Positions 6,283-8,557 of a stretch of 8,557 nucleotides of DNA are shown piece after piece. Both the position numbers and the translations under genes were made by a program. The stretch is from Pseudomonadota bacterium. GTDB lineage: Bacteria; Pseudomonadota; Gammaproteobacteria; Burkholderiales; SCOH01. A model generated the notes under the pieces. That model worked only from the letters and a program-made list of their open reading frames with translations. It did no database searches and was not told the DNA's origin. The DNA lies in the NCBI GenBank assembly GCA_030917985.1, contig JAUPTR010000345.1, positions 1 to 8,557 of the forward strand. The letters are read 5' to 3'. The stretch's first letter is position 1, and each line of letters opens with the position of its first letter.

Positions 6283-7293
6283 TTACGACTGATGATGTTT
6301 GCGTTTGAAGTGAATCGACGAACCCAGGGCCAGCAGGATCAGCATTGCGCCCAGCCCGCCGGTCACCACCTCATGCACATGCACCAGCGCCGACAGCAGC
6401 ATGATCGCCGCCAGCACGCCAATTGCCCAGAACGCACCATGTTCGAGGTAACGGTATTCGTTGAGCGTGCCACGATCCACCAGATAAATCGTCATTGAGC
6501 GCACAAACATAGCGCCGATACCCAGCCCGGCGGCGATGATGAAGATGTTGTTGGACAAGGCAAAGGCCCCGATCACGCCATCGAAGCTGAATGAAGCGTC
6601 AACCAGTTCCAGATACAGAAACCCTGCCGCACCGCTGCGGCCCGCTTCTGCCGCGCCGGACTCTCCGCCAAACAGTGCGCCAATGCCGTCAACCACGATA
6701 TAGGTCACCAGCCCCCAGATACCTGCCTCGAGAAAACGCGCCGACTCGTGCTCGGCAACAAAGCCGGAAATCACCGCAATCGCTGTCAGTGCCAGCGCCA
6801 GCTCCACCATTTCCATGCGCCCGACCTTGGTCAGCGGTGCTTCGATAAAGCCGATCCAGTGCACTTCCTTCTCAAAATCAACAAAATACTTGAGGAACAC
6901 CATCAGTAGAAATGCACCGCCAAATGCTGCGATTTCGATATGCGCCGACGTCAGATGGGCGGCGTAATCGTCGGGGCGACGCACCGCCATATCCAGCACC
7001 TCCAGCGGCCCGAGGTGGGCGATGACGGCCACAATCAGCACCGGGAACACTACCCGCATGCCAAACACCGCAATCAGCATGCCCCAGGTGAGAAAACGCT
7101 TGCGCCATACCTGGCTCATATCGCGCAGCACGGTGGCGTTGACCACGGCATTGTCGAAAGACAACGACGTTTCCAGCACGCCAAGAATGGCGCAGATCGC
7201 CACACCTTTCCATCCCTGCAGCCAGTAGCCAAAAACCAGCATCAAGGCGGTAAAGATAAACGAGCCGGCAAAATACTTGCGTAGCATTTCCAT
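6283..7293 (-). CDS. DUF475 / TerC-like integral membrane protein
   Basis: A 336-aa polytopic inner-membrane protein with about eight to nine hydrophobic segments. It has two related acidic motifs in membrane segments: LETSLSFDNAVVNA (Glu41, Asp47) and LELVDASFSFDGVIGAF (Glu229, Asp232, Asp238). This two-motif pattern is the mark of the TerC/DUF475 group within the LysE-type transporter clan. Some TerC relatives export Mn2+ or support metal loading of exported enzymes; others sit in tellurite-resistance clusters. Metal-ion transport is therefore inferred, with Mn2+ a reasonable first guess. A cytoplasmic loop near 138-165 is charged, and the C-terminus FKRKHHQS is basic and His-containing. 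AGGA lies about 8 nt before the ATG at 7293; a second Met follows at codon 3. No other ter genes are nearby, which argues against a tellurite cluster. It is terminated by the hairpin at 6240-6262 and diverges from the M14 gene. Confidence 0.87.
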   Translation of the reverse strand: MEMLRKYFAGSFIFTALMLVFGYWLQGWKGVAICAILGVLETSLSFDNAVVNATVLRDMSQVWRKRFLTWGMLIAVFGMRVVFPVLIVAVIAHLGPLEVLDMAVRRPDDYAAHLTSAHIEIAAFGGAFLLMVFLKYFVDFEKEVHWIGFIEAPLTKVGRMEMVELALALTAIAVISGFVAEHESARFLEAGIWGLVTYIVVDGIGALFGGESGAAEAGRSGAAGFLYLELVDASFSFDGVIGAFALSNNIFIIAAGLGIGAMFVRSMTIYLVDRGTLNEYRYLEHGAFWAIGVLAAIMLLSALVHVHEVVTGGLGAMLILLALGSSIHFKRKHHQS

Positions 7294-7317
7294 TAGTCAA
7301 TCCTGATTCATCGAATA

Positions 7318-7341
7318 GCGCGAATGCTCTCCGATTCGCGC
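7318..7341. promoter_or_regulatory. Perfect 8-bp inverted repeat upstream of the DUF475 gene
   Basis: GCGCGAAT, eight bases, ATTCGCGC: the arms are exact reverse complements, 24 bp before the DUF475 ATG. On the minus strand TTGACG (7347-7352) is a fair -35 box. At 17-bp spacing its -10 would be GAGCAT (7324-7329), a poor match lying within the repeat. The repeat could be an operator over the promoter, or a strong hairpin in the 5' leader if transcription starts further upstream. Confidence 0.45.
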
Positions 7342-7441
7342 CGCAGCGTCAAATCCATGACAGTCTGAAACAATACTGCAACACACGCTGATTAGCCTTT
7401 CGGTTAGGCTCTGGCCACCCCCAACACAGAATCGGCAACCG

Positions 7442-8467
7442 ATGTATCTGCCTTTGCTGCCGGAACTGGCAGAGCTGGAGCAAATCATTGATGAAGCAGG
7501 CGAAACACTGGAGGTACGCCAGCTTTGCCGCGTCAATACTGGCGACACCACTTTCCCGGTTTATTCCCTGGCACTCGGCAGCCAGGCAGCAGATGTGCCG
7601 GCAGTGGGTTTCTTCGGTGGTGTACACGGGCTGGAATCAATCGGCACACATATCCTGCTGGTGTTCCTGCGCAGTCTGGTGCACCGGCTGAAATGGGATC
7701 AGGTATTGCAACATGAGTTGCAGTCGGTGCGGCTGGTATTCATGCCGCTGGTCAACCCTGGCGGCATGTATCGCCATAGCCGCGCCAATCCGCAGGGTGT
7801 TGACCTGATGCGCAACGCCCCGGTGGACTCAAGCGAGAAAGTGCCTTTCCTGCTTGCCGGTCAGCGCTACAGCGCCACCCTGCCGTGGTATCGCGGGCCG
7901 CTGGGTGCGCCGATGCAGCTGGAAAGCCAGGCGCTGTGCGATCTGGTGGAAACCGAACTGCTAAGCCGGCCTTTCAGCCTGGCGCTGGACTGCCACTCAG
8001 GTTTTGGCCTGCAGGACAGACTGTGGTTTCCCTATGCCAGCAGCCGCACGCCCATGCCGCATCTGGCGGAGATGCACGCGTTGATCAGCCTGTTTGGCCA
8101 GACCTACCCGCATCACCATTACCAGATCGAACCGCAATGCCTGCAGTACCTGACCCATGGAGACCTATGGGATCACCTGTACATGCGGTCACTGCAACAC
8201 GAAACGAGGCTGTTTCTGCCGCTGACGCTGGAAATGGGCTCGTGGATGTGGGTAAAGAAAAACCCGCGCCAGCTGCTGAGCCGGCTTGGCTTTTTCAACC
8301 CGATGGTGCCACACCGCAAGCAGCGCGTGCTGCGCCGCCACCTGATGTGGCTGGAATTCCTGTCGCGGGCGGCCAGCAGCTGGCGTCACTGGCTGCCGCA
8401 CCATTACAGCCGCGAACAGCACCAGCAGGCAGCATTGGTACGCTGGTTCAGCAAGGAGCAACAATGA
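7442..8467 (+). CDS. M14-type zinc carboxypeptidase homologue (metallopeptidase/deacylase-like)
   Basis: A 341-aa protein with no signal peptide, so probably cytoplasmic. The M14 zinc site is readable: GFFGGVHGLESIG supplies His62 and Glu65 (HxxE), and LALDCHSGFG supplies His185. The likely catalytic Glu264 is in LTLEMGSW. Between them lie LVNPGGMYRHSRANPQG and GVDLMRNAP, where Arg124 should match the substrate-binding Arg of the usual GVDLNRN; the Asn before it is Met here. The C-terminal third is rich in His, Arg and Trp and has no motif I know. The family contains peptidases and amide-bond deacylases of the succinylglutamate desuccinylase/aspartoacylase type, so the substrate is open. There is no clear ribosome binding site before the ATG at 7442, and no earlier in-frame start is visible. 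The next gene overlaps its stop as ATGA. Confidence 0.82.
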   Translation: MYLPLLPELAELEQIIDEAGETLEVRQLCRVNTGDTTFPVYSLALGSQAADVPAVGFFGGVHGLESIGTHILLVFLRSLVHRLKWDQVLQHELQSVRLVFMPLVNPGGMYRHSRANPQGVDLMRNAPVDSSEKVPFLLAGQRYSATLPWYRGPLGAPMQLESQALCDLVETELLSRPFSLALDCHSGFGLQDRLWFPYASSRTPMPHLAEMHALISLFGQTYPHHHYQIEPQCLQYLTHGDLWDHLYMRSLQHETRLFLPLTLEMGSWMWVKKNPRQLLSRLGFFNPMVPHRKQRVLRRHLMWLEFLSRAASSWRHWLPHHYSREQHQQAALVRWFSKEQQ

Positions 8468-8557
8468 TCACCTGGATATTACTGCGCGGCCTGATGCGCG
8501 AAACCCGTCACTGGGGCGATTTTGTCCCGCAATTGCAGGCAGCCAGGAAAAACGAGC
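8464..8557 (+). CDS. Start of an alpha/beta-hydrolase-like protein (cut by window end)
   Basis: Thirty-one codons are visible: MITWILLRGLMRETRHWGDF and then VPQLQAARKNE. A first strand of the type 'xWxLLRGLxRExRHWGDF' is what I remember from a proteobacterial alpha/beta-hydrolase group, in which this opening leads to the HG/RG oxyanion region. No catalytic residue is in view, so the assignment is tentative. The ATG shares bases with the M14 stop (ATGA), and AAGGAG at 8453-8458 inside the M14 gene is a strong ribosome binding site 5 nt upstream. Translational coupling with the M14 gene is therefore likely. Confidence 0.65.
   Translation, partial: MITWILLRGLMRETRHWGDFVPQLQAARKNE

Noticed and set aside
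7294..7441. Mn2+ (yybP-ykoY) riboswitch in front of the DUF475 gene
   Set aside because: I looked for the conserved GGGGAGUAG-type core on the minus strand and did not find it; only the inverted repeat is present.
7297..7551. An 84-codon minus-strand frame across the intergenic region and the 5' end of the M14 gene
   Set aside because: It overlaps the M14 coding region and both divergent control regions, and shows no ribosome binding site or known motif.
1..8557. Mobile elements, CRISPR arrays, tRNA/rRNA genes, phage or defence genes, Neisseria-type uptake sequences
   Set aside because: Read on both strands, I saw no transposase, long terminal repeats, regularly spaced direct repeats, tRNA-like folds, or repeated 10-12-mers of the GCCGTCTGAA kind.

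Overview
The window reads as ordinary chromosomal DNA from a betaproteobacterium of moderately high GC. The best guess is the order Neisseriales (the Chromobacterium/Chitinibacter side). This rests on the gene order argS - SPOR-domain protein - dsbA, which I recall from that group, and on overall protein character; no search was run. I see no IS element, phage gene, CRISPR array, tRNA or rRNA.

Layout. Positions 1-4668 are all minus strand: comM (YifB-type AAA+ ATPase used in natural transformation), then argS, a short SPOR-domain cell-division-type membrane protein, and dsbA, which runs off the left edge. argS, SPOR and dsbA look like one transcription unit; a TATAAT box sits between comM and argS. 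From 4669 to 4867 lies a divergent intergenic region with a perfect inverted repeat. It precedes a plus-strand gene for a small exported protein of unknown function (4868-5323). That gene converges on a minus-strand DJ-1/PfpI-type gene (5411-6160) across a GC-rich, hairpin-prone gap. Next come a clear intrinsic terminator (6240-6262) and the minus-strand gene it ends, a DUF475/TerC-like membrane protein (6283-7293). A second divergent intergenic region, with a perfect 8-bp inverted repeat, leads to a plus-strand M14-type zinc carboxypeptidase homologue (7442-8467). Its stop overlaps the start of an alpha/beta-hydrolase-like gene cut by the right edge.

How the genes relate. dsbA and the SPOR protein act in the envelope, while argS is a translation housekeeping gene. 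comM points to a capacity for natural transformation. The M14 homologue and the hydrolase are probably translationally coupled and may act on one substrate.

No wholly new system is evident. The parts most worth a second look are: (1) a perfect 9-bp inverted repeat that would pair the DJ-1 start codon with its own leader, with a possible 10-codon upstream reading frame inside the loop; (2) the small exported protein with a post-signal 'LxxIxGQD' motif and VKMxG repeats behind a palindromic operator-like site; (3) the inverted repeat in front of the DUF475 gene; (4) the coupled M14/hydrolase pair.
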